64,000 bases of DNA, from NCBI RefSeq assembly GCF_003325955.1, contig NZ_CP030929.1, positions 1,116,001-1,180,000 of the forward strand, given 5' to 3'. Shown here piece after piece: positions 27,265 through 35,861 of this stretch. The notes below the pieces were generated by a model. The model searched no databases. It saw only the letters and a list, made by a program, of their open reading frames with translations, and was not told where the DNA came from. The DNA is from Aurantimicrobium sp. MWH-Uga1. Its GTDB lineage: Bacteria; Actinomycetota; Actinomycetes; Actinomycetales; Microbacteriaceae. Within the stretch, counting starts at the first letter, position 1. Each line of letters starts with the position of its first letter. The translations under genes were made by a program, and so were the position numbers.

Positions 27265-27894
27265 GTGCACAACACACTTGTTGATGACTCCCGCACCACA
27301 AATGCCCAGAGTCACTCACTTTTAGACGATATTGTCGGCATTTCTGCTTCCGCCCTCCTCGCCTCCGTCGGGGTATTTCTGATGGACAGTGGCCACGTAG
27401 TTACCGGCGGTATCGCTGGTCTGGCCCTGCTGATCAGCTATGCCACACCATTTTCTTTCAGTGTGGTCTGGATTGTGGCGAGCATTCCTTTTCTTCCCTT
27501 AGCTGTCTGGAAAAAAGGGTGGAACTTCACGCTGCGCAGCCTCGTCGCAATTGTCTTAGTTTCACTGTTTACTCAACTCACAGCCATGAACTTAGGCCCC
27601 CTAGATATTGATCCGCTATTCGGTGCAGTTGTCGGCAACGTGGTGGCCAGTATTGGTGTCTTAGGACTATTCCGCCACCGATCATCTTTGGGTGGCTTTA
27701 ACGTTGTTGCCCTCATTGCTCAAGAACAATATGGCTGGCGAGCAGGGTATGTTCAGCTGGTCATTGATTTAGCCATCGTGGCAGGTGCCTTCTTTGTCGC
27801 CTCACCTGTGATTGTGCTCTACTCGGCTGTGGGCGCTTTTGTTTTCAACTTCATCCTCGCGCTGAACCACCGTGAAGGTCGCTATAACGGTTAG
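27265..27894 (+). CDS. YitT/DUF161-family membrane protein
   Basis: 209 aa, five or six helices. Family pattern in SGHVVTGGIAGLALLISYAT and LFRHRSSLGGFNVVAL (GG-N motif). YitT proteins are widespread, function unclear; the DUF2179 C-terminal domain found in long members is absent. GTG start. Overlaps the convergent GNAT gene by 4 nt. Confidence 0.8.
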   Translation: MHNTLVDDSRTTNAQSHSLLDDIVGISASALLASVGVFLMDSGHVVTGGIAGLALLISYATPFSFSVVWIVASIPFLPLAVWKKGWNFTLRSLVAIVLVSLFTQLTAMNLGPLDIDPLFGAVVGNVVASIGVLGLFRHRSSLGGFNVVALIAQEQYGWRAGYVQLVIDLAIVAGAFFVASPVIVLYSAVGAFVFNFILALNHREGRYNG

Positions 27895-28421
27895 CTTTCC
27901 CTGGGGTTTTGGGGAGTGGGAAGCGTGAGTTGATAAAAAGCCAGATCTAGCCAGCGGCCAAACTTGTATCCCACCTCGGGAAGGGTTCCTACGTGCACAA
28001 ACCCTAATTGGGTGTGTAAGTGAATACTTGCCGTGTTCGAAGCGTCAATGCCTCCGAGCATGACGTGGAATTCCAGCTTCGTCGCGGTATCAATAAGTAG
28101 CTGCAAGAGTTGTTTACCGAGGCCTTGCCGACGGAAATCTTTGTGAACATACACCGAATGTTCCACGGTGTACTTATTAGCGGGGAAGGGCCTAAAGCTT
28201 CCCAAACTGCCAAAACCCATCAGCACACCCTCGTCATCGACCAAACCGATGACGGGATATTTACCTGCCTTTTTTCCCTCAAACCAAGTGACCATGTTTG
28301 CCTGTGTGCGCGGTTCATAATCGAACAGCGCAGTTGAGTTCACAATTGCATCATTGAGAATCTCACGAATGGCCTCACCGTGTTCTTCGAGTGTGCAGTC
28401 AACGATTGTGTAGGAAGCCAT
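27891..28421 (-). CDS. GNAT N-acetyltransferase, phosphinothricin-acetyltransferase-like
   Basis: 176 aa GNAT fold. Pattern of the PAT/BAR group: ILNDAIVNSTALFDYEPRT near the N-terminus and acetyl-CoA loop DFRRQGLGKQLLQLLI near residue 98. Such proteins acetylate phosphinothricin or methionine sulfoximine; the native substrate may be methionine sulfone/sulfoximine-like. Downstream on the same strand is the ssrA terminator, but that belongs to the tmRNA. Confidence 0.85.
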   Translation of the reverse strand: MASYTIVDCTLEEHGEAIREILNDAIVNSTALFDYEPRTQANMVTWFEGKKAGKYPVIGLVDDEGVLMGFGSLGSFRPFPANKYTVEHSVYVHKDFRRQGLGKQLLQLLIDTATKLEFHVMLGGIDASNTASIHLHTQLGFVHVGTLPEVGYKFGRWLDLAFYQLTLPTPQNPRES

Positions 28422-28440
28422 AGGGCAATTGAAACAGAAA

Positions 28441-28461
28441 AAGCCCTGCGTTGCAGGGCTT
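28441..28461 (-). terminator. rho-independent terminator of ssrA
   Basis: On the minus strand, 9-bp stem AAGCCCTGC / GCAGGGCTT with a 3-nt loop followed by TTTTTCTG, 38 nt after the tmRNA 3' end. Confidence 0.88.
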
Positions 28462-28498
28462 CCTCACTCCTCACAGCGCATGATGTGCCATTCACAAA

Positions 28499-28868
28499 TG
28501 GTGGAGATGGGGGGAATTGAACCCCCGTCCACTGCTGGGATTGTGAGTCTTCTACGGGTGTAGCTGATTAGAGGCGTTCTACTTGGCTCCGACCTTTGTT
28601 ACCAGCATCTAAGTCGACGAGCCCAGTCTGAGTAAGAGTCCCACAGTGCCCTCAGGCATAACACTGCAGCTAGTTCCCTAGATGACGCCAGAACACGGAT
28701 CGGGATCTAGTCCGGTCTGACGGACTTCAGGCTCGCTTAGGCAGCGAGGGCGAAGTCGGCGCGCTTAGATTTGGCACCTATATTTTGCACAGAGCGTTTA
28801 CGAGATAACTGTGCATCCTCGACCCGCTTCTCTCTCGCTCGCAGGCAATGTCGAATCCGATCATCCCC
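28499..28868 (-). ncRNA. ssrA: transfer-messenger RNA (tmRNA)
   Basis: 370 nt. Acceptor arms pair at 28862-28868 (GGGGATG) and 28503-28509 (CATCTCC), followed by discriminator A and encoded CCA at the 3' end; a T-arm GTTCAATTCC precedes. The tag reading frame (28737-28775) encodes AKSKRADFALAA then TAA, the degradation tag for ribosome rescue; one alanine from the tRNA-like part is added in front. The SKR..DFALAA form is typical of Actinobacteria. It lies downstream of smpB on the same strand. Confidence 0.96.
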
Positions 28869-29001
28869 ATGAGAGTGCGTAGTCACATCATGCGCTGTTG
28901 AGTTGTGAAAAACGAGTCAAGCTCGCTCTAGCGCGTAATTGTTGCGCAGTTGAAGTGTACAACGCACACCTGACAATAAATATTCCCGTGGGCTGTGAGT
29001 T

Positions 29002-29478
29002 TTACTCACCCAAGTGTTTGCGGGCAGAGATAGCTCTATCTGCCTCGCGCTTGTCTTGGCGTTCACGCAGAGTCTGACGCTTGTCGTATTCCTTTTTACC
29101 CTTAGCCAAAGCAAGTTCAACTTTGGCCCGACCATCGTTGAAATAGAGCGAGAGAGGAATGAGGGTGTAACCACCCTCCTTCACCTTGCTAGCGAGCTTG
29201 GTGATCTCCTGCTTGTGCATCAGGAGCTTACGCTTACGCCTAGGTGTGTGGTTGTTCCAGGTTCCCTGGTGATATTCCGGGATGTGCACAGCATCAAGCC
29301 ATGCTTCGCCATTTTCAATAAAGGCGTAACCATCGGTCAGCGATGCACGGCCTTGGCGCAGAGACTTTACTTCTGTCCCCCACAAAACCAAGCCGCACTC
29401 ATAGGTGTCAATGATGTTGTAATCGTGGCGAGCCTTACGGTTGGTGGCAACAACCTTCTGACCTTTTTCTTTCGGCAT
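29002..29478 (-). CDS. smpB: SsrA-binding protein
   Basis: 158 aa, the protein partner of tmRNA in trans-translation. Conserved [36 protein letters not shown] and the basic C-terminal tail [18 protein letters not shown]. It stands between ftsX and ssrA, a usual actinobacterial order. Confidence 0.97.
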   Translation of the reverse strand: MPKEKGQKVVATNRKARHDYNIIDTYECGLVLWGTEVKSLRQGRASLTDGYAFIENGEAWLDAVHIPEYHQGTWNNHTPRRKRKLLMHKQEITKLASKVKEGGYTLIPLSLYFNDGRAKVELALAKGKKEYDKRQTLRERQDKREADRAISARKHLGE

Positions 29479-29536
29479 TGCACACCTCCTTCAAGCTTCC
29501 TGCGCAAAGTCCTAGTTTACGCGCCCAATGCAGGGA

Positions 29537-30451
29537 CTAAATCTTGAGGTAGCGGGTGATAGCGAAGTTGGCAGAGATCGCTGCCAATAGGGATCCCACG
29601 ACCACCAAGATGGGCACGACAAAGAATGCCTCACTGAGTCCCACAAAGGAAGTCAGCGGAATGTTGATGGCCAAGTAACCCTGAACGAAGAAGTGAACGA
29701 GGGCGATAATGGCGCCACCGGCCAAAATCGACCCCACCAACGCAGCAAACACACCTTCCAAAATGAACGGGGTTTGAATAAAGCGGTTCGAAGCACCCAC
29801 TAAACGCATAATGCCCAGTTCACGGCGCCGCGAGAAGGCAGAAAGGCGAATAGTTGTTGCAATCAGAAGTACAGCAGCAATCAGCATCAACCCAGCAACA
29901 CCAATGGCGGTGTAGCTCGCGGAGTTGAGAATGGAAAAAATCTGATCTAGGTAACTGCGCTGATCGGTCACTGCTTCAACACCCTTTTGAGCAGATAATG
30001 CTTCTACTAATACAGCAGATTGCGAAGGATCTTTGAGGTTTACCCAAAAAGTTTCATTGAGCTGTTCCGGGGTGACATACTCTGCAACAGGGTTGTCCTT
30101 GAACTGTTCCTGGAAGTTCGCGTAAGCCTGCTCGTGATCTTCGAAGTAGTACTTGTCAATAAATGGGGACAACGTATCTGAAGAGAGAGTTTCTTCCACT
30201 GCTTTAACTTCAGCCTCAGTAGCTGCTCCATCAATACAGTTCTCGCCGGCTGAGACATCAGTACAGAGGTACACAGCAACCTGCGCCTTGTCGTACCAAT
30301 AGTTCTTCATCTGACCAATCTGCATTTGCAGCAAGATTGCCGTACCAACAAAAGTCAGCGAAATAAACGTCACCAATATGACCGAAACCACCATGGAGAA
30401 GTTCCGGCGGAGACCATTAGCGACCTCTGCCCAGACCAGTGCAAACCTCAT
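29537..30451 (-). CDS. ftsX: cell division membrane protein FtsX
   Basis: 304 aa, four helices (about 20-42, 175-200, 227-250, 270-300) with a large extracellular loop containing two Cys (LCTDVSAGENC), as in other actinobacterial FtsX. Partner of FtsE; the complex activates peptidoglycan hydrolases during division. Start overlaps the ftsE stop by 4 nt, giving coupling. smpB follows 58 nt later. Confidence 0.96.
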   Translation of the reverse strand: MRFALVWAEVANGLRRNFSMVVSVILVTFISLTFVGTAILLQMQIGQMKNYWYDKAQVAVYLCTDVSAGENCIDGAATEAEVKAVEETLSSDTLSPFIDKYYFEDHEQAYANFQEQFKDNPVAEYVTPEQLNETFWVNLKDPSQSAVLVEALSAQKGVEAVTDQRSYLDQIFSILNSASYTAIGVAGLMLIAAVLLIATTIRLSAFSRRRELGIMRLVGASNRFIQTPFILEGVFAALVGSILAGGAIIALVHFFVQGYLAINIPLTSFVGLSEAFFVVPILVVVGSLLAAISANFAITRYLKI

Positions 30452-31602
30452 CGAACAGGCCCCACATTCTGGTCATCGTTGCCAGATTTCTTTGCACGCT
30501 GTTGTGCTTGGATACGCAAACGTTCTGTCAAAGGTAAGGAGTTGAGATCGACACCGGGTTTCGTCAGTGATTCTGTTTGCTCCGTAGCGGAAGTATCGGC
30601 AAAAGCAGGAGGGTCAAGACGGGGAATTGGCCGCGAATCATTCATGCCAAAAAGTTCGTTCAAATCACCCAGGTCATCAATCTCACCGGTGTCATAGGCA
30701 CTAGGAATCTCAGGAACAGCATCCATGGTGATGTCATCGACAGGATCAAAGACCGGAGTGGGAACAACAATGTCGGTTGTCTCAATAATGTGAGGCTGTT
30801 GCGATTCAGTGATGATGCCTTGAGGACGCGTCGTTGCCGCCATCGCAGCTGCGGCAGCAGCTGTGTGGTCACCAGTGGAGTTGATGGTGGCGTCAGCACC
30901 CACAATGGGCAGGGCTGCCGTGTTTCCATATCCAGATTCACGTTCATCACGAACAATTTGACCTGCGACAAGTTCAATCACGCGCTTTTGCATGCGGTCG
31001 ACGAAGTCCGCCGCATGTGTCGCCATCACAATGGTGGTTCCGCCAGCATTAATGCGTTCCAGCAAAGCCATAATTCCTGCACTAGTAGCGGGGTCAAGGT
31101 TACCTGTGGGCTCATCAGCCAGAAGCAGTGCAGGCTTGTTCACAATGGCGCGTGCAATCGCAACGCGCTGCTGCTCACCACCAGATAGTTCGTGCGGATA
31201 ACGCTGCGCTTTTCCAGCAAGGCCGACCATCTTGAGAACATCGGGAACAGCTTCTTGAATGAAACCTCGTGACTTACCAATTACCTGCAAAGTGAATGCG
31301 ACGTTGTCAAAAACGGTCTTGTTGGGAAGCAGACGGAAGTCTTGGAAAACCACTCCCAAGTTCCTTCGGAAGTAGGGAACCTTTCGGCTGGAAATCGACC
31401 CCAGGTCCTGACCGAGAACATGAATAGAGCCAGAGTTTGGCTTATCTTCTTTGATCATCAAACGCAGGCAGGAAGACTTACCTGAACCTGAAGCACCAAC
31501 GAGGAAGACGAACTCGCCGCGCTGAATCTCAAAATCAACCCCGTTGAGGGCAGGACGAGAGGAACCCGCGTATTTTTTGGTGACCGAATTAAAACGAATC
31601 AT
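30448..31602 (-). CDS. ftsE: cell division ATP-binding protein FtsE with long C-terminal extension
   Basis: ABC ATPase that powers FtsX. Walker A GASGSGKS at 36-43, signature LSGGEQQRVAIARAI near 140, Walker B LLADEPTGNLD near 163, all intact within the first 225 residues, which is the normal FtsE length. A further 155 or so residues follow, rich in Pro, Asp and Thr (for example FDPVDDITMDAVPEIP), with no predicted fold and ending in a basic KSGNDDQNVGPVR. It is not a frameshifted neighbour, since the frame continues to a 4-nt overlap with ftsX. prfB, often upstream in Actinobacteria, is not in this window. Confidence 0.94.
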   Translation of the reverse strand: MIRFNSVTKKYAGSSRPALNGVDFEIQRGEFVFLVGASGSGKSSCLRLMIKEDKPNSGSIHVLGQDLGSISSRKVPYFRRNLGVVFQDFRLLPNKTVFDNVAFTLQVIGKSRGFIQEAVPDVLKMVGLAGKAQRYPHELSGGEQQRVAIARAIVNKPALLLADEPTGNLDPATSAGIMALLERINAGGTTIVMATHAADFVDRMQKRVIELVAGQIVRDERESGYGNTAALPIVGADATINSTGDHTAAAAAAMAATTRPQGIITESQQPHIIETTDIVVPTPVFDPVDDITMDAVPEIPSAYDTGEIDDLGDLNELFGMNDSRPIPRLDPPAFADTSATEQTESLTKPGVDLNSLPLTERLRIQAQQRAKKSGNDDQNVGPVR

Positions 31603-31681
31603 GACGTATTGAGCCTAGGCGGGGCACCTGTGAAAACAACCGAAAGGAGCAGGCGTGCCGACGAACCGGTAACCTTGAGAC

Positions 31682-31885
31682 ATGCGCAAGTTTTTATTCA
31701 ATGCCAGTGTGCTCGGTGCCCTCTTTGGCGGCTTTACCGCACTGCGTGCCACTCTGCGCGGCCCTCGCGACTGGCGTTTGATTCTTGTGTGGCTGGGATG
31801 GGGTATTTCTGTTGCCCTTGCCGTGGCTGATGTGGTGAAGGAAAGCCAGCAGGAGCAGCTCGAAAACGAGCCCTACGACTTCTAA
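31682..31885 (+). CDS. small two-helix membrane protein
   Basis: 67 aa. Two hydrophobic stretches (about 8-22 and 32-50) and an acidic tail ESQQEQLENEPYDF. No recognised family. The stop is 2 nt before the ATG of the VIT1-like gene, supporting translational coupling and that this short frame is real. Ribosome binding site is weak. Confidence 0.6.
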   Translation: MRKFLFNASVLGALFGGFTALRATLRGPRDWRLILVWLGWGISVALAVADVVKESQQEQLENEPYDF

Positions 31886-31887
31886 AC

Positions 31888-32613
31888 ATGATTTCGACTC
31901 CCCTCAAGGGTGCTGACCCTCACGAGTATGACCACTCCCACCCCGATCTCTCAGGTGGGTGGCTCCGAGCTTCCGTTTTCGGTGCCATGGACGGACTTGT
32001 TTCCAACATCGCCCTGATTGCCGGAATCGGCGCCGCAGGAGCTAGCCCTCAAACAGTTGTCCTCACTGGTGCTGCTGGTTTGGTGGCCGGTGCGTTCTCG
32101 ATGGCTTTGGGCGAATATGCCTCAGTTAAAACTTCGAATGAACAAGTTGATTCAGAACTTGAGATTGAGCGCCAAGCTCATGCACGAAACCCTCAAGGTG
32201 AGGAAAACGAGTTAGTACTCAACTTTATTGAAATGGGAATGACTGAGAAGACCGCTCAGTTTGCAGCTTCAGAAGTTCACCAAAACTCCGAACAGGCCGC
32301 GCGCATTCACATCACTCAAGAGTTGGGTGTCGATCCAGACTCTAAACCATCGCCGTGGATTGCAGCGATGTCTTCTTTTGCAATGTTTGCGGCCGGGGCA
32401 TTTATTCCTTTGATTCCTTATGCCCTTGGATTTGAATTACTGTGGCTGGGTCTAGCAACTGGTGGAGTGGGACTTCTGGTTGCTGGTGGTATCGCTGCTC
32501 GGTTTACCCGAAAGTCCTGGTGGAAGAGTGCCTTGCGCCAACTCTTCTTTGGAGCAATAGCAGTAACTGCAACGTATCTAGTTGGTTCACTACTAGGCGT
32601 TGGTGCCGCTTAG
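31888..32613 (+). CDS. VIT1/CCC1-family iron/manganese transporter
   Basis: 241 aa, five helices. Signature GWLRASVFGAMDGLVSNIAL with the metal-binding Asp/Met/Gly, then GAFSMALGEYASVKTSNEQVD and a cytoplasmic acidic/His-poor loop (Glu-rich) that in the family senses metal. Moves Fe(II) or Mn(II) out of the cytoplasm in bacteria. The last 21 nt overlap the convergent LAxTG protein gene. Confidence 0.88.
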   Translation: MISTPLKGADPHEYDHSHPDLSGGWLRASVFGAMDGLVSNIALIAGIGAAGASPQTVVLTGAAGLVAGAFSMALGEYASVKTSNEQVDSELEIERQAHARNPQGEENELVLNFIEMGMTEKTAQFAASEVHQNSEQAARIHITQELGVDPDSKPSPWIAAMSSFAMFAAGAFIPLIPYALGFELLWLGLATGGVGLLVAGGIAARFTRKSWWKSALRQLFFGAIAVTATYLVGSLLGVGAA

Positions 32614-33444
32614 TTTTTTTCGAACCAACAAAATTCCAATTCCAATGAGGCCAAGACCGCCAGTGGCGAATAGGAATATTTCCGGAGCTGAATCAGCTCC
32701 CGTGGTTGCCAAACCAGAATTGTTTTCTGTGGCTGGTGCAGGCGTCGCTGAAGCAGTTGGCTGTGGGCTATTGATAGCAGTGATTGAAATGAAAGAGGCT
32801 TCCAGCCAAGTCGTAGTCAATGTTCCGCCAGTACCGTTGGAGCCAGCAATGCCGTTGACTCCGGGGATGCCAGGCGCGCCAGGCATAGGGAATCCCATAT
32901 TCATTCCAGCACCGCCAGGAGCTCCTCCAGTTCCACCTGTTCCTCCAAGGCCGGGTAAGACTTCGTAGATCGTGACCGAGCTAATGCTCAACACAGAAGA
33001 TAGGCCGTCTCCACCAGAGGTTCCGCTAGTACCTCCAGCCCCAGATGCACCGTCGGTGCCATTTGTTCCTGCGATACCACTGCTTCCAACAACGAATCTC
33101 AATGATTGAACTGAGCCAGAATTATTCGTGTAGGTAAAATCAGCCTTGGCTCCAGAACCACCCAAACCACCAGTCCCGCCTTGACCGCCAATTCCGCCGG
33201 TTGCTCCCAGGTTTAAGCCTTGACCACCGACCCCGCCGTTTCCACCCGCTCCGCCGTTTCCAGCTTTCATCACAAATGAGATGGTCTGACCAGCATCGAG
33301 AGTGCATGTCAATGAACCCGAGTTGATTACTTGAACCGAACAAGGTTGTGCGGGTGCAGCAACGCTGGGCGTAGCGGTGAAAGTCATCACAATGGTCGCA
33401 CAAATTGCAGCTACTGAGATTGAATTTCTAGTGATTTTCAGCAC
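32593..33444 (-). CDS. secreted glycine-rich surface protein with LAxTG sorting signal
   Basis: 283 aa from the GTG at 33444 (AAAGGATAGG upstream; frame open to 33507). Signal peptide with hydrophobic ISVAAICATIVMTFTATPS and cleavage near AAPAQ. The body has two Gly-rich tracts of GGxGG repeats (near 60-95 and 130-215), reminiscent of mycobacterial PGRS or collagen-like repeats, alternating with short non-repeat segments. The end reads LATTGADSAPE, a helix and RKK: a class E sortase (LAxTG) signal for cell wall anchoring. Function unknown, perhaps adhesion. Overlaps the VIT gene by 21 nt. Confidence 0.82.
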   Translation of the reverse strand: MLKITRNSISVAAICATIVMTFTATPSVAAPAQPCSVQVINSGSLTCTLDAGQTISFVMKAGNGGAGGNGGVGGQGLNLGATGGIGGQGGTGGLGGSGAKADFTYTNNSGSVQSLRFVVGSSGIAGTNGTDGASGAGGTSGTSGGDGLSSVLSISSVTIYEVLPGLGGTGGTGGAPGGAGMNMGFPMPGAPGIPGVNGIAGSNGTGGTLTTTWLEASFISITAINSPQPTASATPAPATENNSGLATTGADSAPEIFLFATGGLGLIGIGILLVRKKLSGTNA

Positions 33445-33603
33445 GTGAAGACACCTATCCTTTGAGGTTCTAGTAAGTGCACAAGACAAATCCTCGTTAT
33501 AAAACACCTTAGTTGCTGTTTGAATCCGGAATTGGGAAAACTCATAATTTACCCATCAGATTTTCATAGCCCAGACATAGGAAATCTTCTTAGCGTGGAC
33601 ACC

Positions 33604-34338
33604 ATGAAGAAAATTACCCTCGCAACAACCGGTTCCCTCCTGACTGTCCTTGCCTTAGCAGGATGCTCCACTTCGGCAACGCTGGACACAAGCTCTGCAA
33701 CAACTGCTGTCTCGGCCCCCACGGCATCAATCTCAACGGTTGACACCTCCGGCAACGCTGTCACCTGTGAAGGAAAAATCTCTGCATCTCCATCTGTCAC
33801 AGAAGGCCCCTATTACAAAGCTGGTGACTTCGTCCGATCTGACATCTCAGAAGGACAAGCTGGACTTCCGATGACGTTGACGCTAACCGTCGTCGATACG
33901 AATTGCAACCCAGTTCCCAATGCACGTGTCGATATCTGGCACGCCAACGCTCAAGGTCAGTATTCAGGGGTTACGGACCCCAAGGAAGGTTGTGCTGATT
34001 GTGGAGATAAGACCTTCCTTCGTGGCACTCAAACAACGAGTGAACAAGGGCAAGTCACATTCCAGACGATTTTTCCTGGATGGTATCCGGGAAGAACCGT
34101 GCACATACACGTCAAAATTTGGGAAAACGGTTCTGAAGTTCTCACTACGCAACTCTTCGTGACCAAAGCAGATGCAGATACAGCTTTTGCAACTGCCGGA
34201 TACAAGGGTGAGCAAAATACAACCAACGAACAGGACAGAATTGCTCAGCAGCTGGGATCACAAATTTCAAACCTCATGTTCACCAACAATTTCAGAGGCA
34301 GCACCGTGAGCTCACAAGCTCAGATTGTGCTCCCCTAG
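33604..34338 (+). CDS. extracellular lipoprotein of the intradiol dioxygenase family
   Basis: 244 aa. The N-terminus is a lipoprotein signal with LAGC lipobox (LALAGCS), so the protein is anchored outside the cell. The rest matches the intradiol ring-cleavage beta-sandwich: EGPYYKAGDF with a ligand Tyr, VDIWHANAQGQYSG with another Tyr, and GWYPGRTVHIHVKI with the His pair that binds Fe(III). Extracellular members are known in Actinobacteria and fungi. The start at 33604 is chosen since the open frame from 33520 would hide the lipobox. Substrate is probably a catechol; not assigned. Confidence 0.85.
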   Translation: MKKITLATTGSLLTVLALAGCSTSATLDTSSATTAVSAPTASISTVDTSGNAVTCEGKISASPSVTEGPYYKAGDFVRSDISEGQAGLPMTLTLTVVDTNCNPVPNARVDIWHANAQGQYSGVTDPKEGCADCGDKTFLRGTQTTSEQGQVTFQTIFPGWYPGRTVHIHVKIWENGSEVLTTQLFVTKADADTAFATAGYKGEQNTTNEQDRIAQQLGSQISNLMFTNNFRGSTVSSQAQIVLP

Positions 34339-34375
34339 TCCAATCATTCTGACCGCCTCTTCCAGGGAAACAAAA

Positions 34376-34399
34376 AGACCACCTAGCAAGAGGTGGTCT
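34376..34399 (-). terminator. terminator of tRNA-Lys
   Basis: On the minus strand: stem AGACCACCT / AGGTGGTCT (9 bp), 6-nt loop, followed by TTTTTG. Lies 10 nt after the tRNA 3' end; can also help stop the convergent dioxygenase transcript. Confidence 0.85.
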
Positions 34400-34408
34400 G
34401 AATGTTTG

Positions 34409-34481
<73 letters not shown>

Positions 34482-34627
34482 AGTTGGTTCGAAATTGTGT
34501 TCCGAACCGAAAGACAACATTATCAGCACTGAGCGCGCTGGTCGAATTGAGTAAGTTATGCCTTTCGTTCGGTGCCACTACACGCAGAGTGTTTTGTTTG
34601 CCATTACGTGGAAACCATCGGTTTCAA

Positions 34628-34686
34628 CCAATGAAATTACGAAATCCGTATTATTTCCTGAAAAATACTTTCGATTTCGTCATTGG
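34628..34686. promoter_or_regulatory. imperfect long dyad upstream of ald
   Basis: Arms CCAATG-N5-ACGAAATC (34628-34646) and GATTTCGTCATTGG (34673-34686) flank an AT-rich 26-nt centre, about 60 nt before the alanine dehydrogenase start. The size and shape fit an Lrp/AldR-type multimeric operator. Inference from position; no promoter boxes are clear. Confidence 0.4.
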
Positions 34687-34745
34687 AATAGATAAAGTAG
34701 TGGAGTACTCACCCAACGAGGGGTGAGCTCGATTCAGGAGATCCC

Positions 34746-35861
34746 ATGAAGGTCGCAGTACCAACCGAAATCAAGAACAACGAGTTCCGCGTTGCAATTA
34801 CCCCCGCAGGCGTTCACGAACTTGTTGGTAACGGACACGAAGTCCTCGTTCAGTCTGGAGCTGGCATCGGCTCCTCGATCACAGACGAGGCGTACAAAGC
34901 AGCTGGCGCAAAAATTGTTGCTACCGCTGAAGAAGTTTGGGCAGCGGCTGATGTTCTGCTCAAGGTTAAGGAACCTATCGCTAGCGAATACAAGTACTTC
35001 CGTGAGGGACTCGTACTGTTCACCTACCTCCACCTTGCTGCTGAGCCTGAGCTCACCAAGGCATTGGTTGACTCCAAAGTCACCGCTATTGCTTACGAAA
35101 CCGTTCAGCTTCCTACCCGCCAGCTTCCCCTTCTTGCTCCAATGAGTGAAGTTGCAGGCCGTCTTGCTCCGATCCTGGGCGCGAACGTCATGCTCAAGCC
35201 CAACGGCGGTCCCGGCCTCCTTGTTCCCGGCGTTCCGGGAACCCACCCTGCAAAGGTTGTTGTTCTTGGCGGTGGTGTTGCTGGAACCAACGCTGTTCAA
35301 GTTGCAGCAGGTATGGGCGCAGAAGTGACCGTTCTTGACACCAACCTCTTCCGCCTGCGTGAGCTCGATGCACTGTATGACGGCCGCATCAAGACCATCG
35401 CGTCGAACTCCTTCGAAATTGAGAAGGCATGTCTTGAAGCCGACATGGTCATTGGTTCTGTCCTGATCCCCGGCGCGAAGGCCCCCAAGCTCGTCAGCAA
35501 TGACTTGGTCAAGCGCATGAAGCCAGGCAGTGTTCTCGTTGACATCGCTGTTGATCAGGGAGGCTGCTTCGCAGACACCCACCCAACCACTCACGCAGAG
35601 CCCACCTTCCAGGTGCACAACTCTCTGTTCTACTGCGTAGCCAACATGCCTGGTGCTGTGCCCAACACCTCCACCTACGCTTTGACGAACGCAACCCTGC
35701 CCTACCTGCGCTCCATTGCAAACAATGGATGGCATGCAGCTCTCAAGGCAGACCTCTCGCTGCGTCTAGGTCTGAACACCCACGCTGGTGCTGTGACCAA
35801 TGCTCCTGTGGCAACTGCTGTAGGCATGGAATACAGCGACGTGGACGATATCTTCGCCTAA
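34746..35861 (+). CDS. ald: alanine dehydrogenase
   Basis: NAD-dependent interconversion of L-alanine with pyruvate and ammonia, 371 aa, usual length, cytoplasmic. Recognised by MKVAVPTEIKNNEFRVAITPAGV, the substrate Lys region LKVKEP, the Rossmann VVVLGGGVAGTNA near residue 175, and VLVDIAVDQGGCF. Strong AGGAG lies 6 nt before the ATG. Upstream is a long intergenic region with an inverted repeat that may be an operator. The terminator after it lies inside the convergent gene's last codons. Confidence 0.97.
   Translation: MKVAVPTEIKNNEFRVAITPAGVHELVGNGHEVLVQSGAGIGSSITDEAYKAAGAKIVATAEEVWAAADVLLKVKEPIASEYKYFREGLVLFTYLHLAAEPELTKALVDSKVTAIAYETVQLPTRQLPLLAPMSEVAGRLAPILGANVMLKPNGGPGLLVPGVPGTHPAKVVVLGGGVAGTNAVQVAAGMGAEVTVLDTNLFRLRELDALYDGRIKTIASNSFEIEKACLEADMVIGSVLIPGAKAPKLVSNDLVKRMKPGSVLVDIAVDQGGCFADTHPTTHAEPTFQVHNSLFYCVANMPGAVPNTSTYALTNATLPYLRSIANNGWHAALKADLSLRLGLNTHAGAVTNAPVATAVGMEYSDVDDIFA

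Noticed and set aside
30577..31188. 203-codon open frame antisense to ftsE
   Set aside because: Composition not protein-like and ftsE is certain on the other strand.
32880..33260. Repeated short DNA units that could look like a CRISPR or tandem repeat
   Set aside because: They are Gly codon repeats within the surface protein; no regular spacers.
34734..35735. 333-codon open frame antisense to ald
   Set aside because: Mirrors ald codons with high Cys/Asn content; no start site support and ald is clear.
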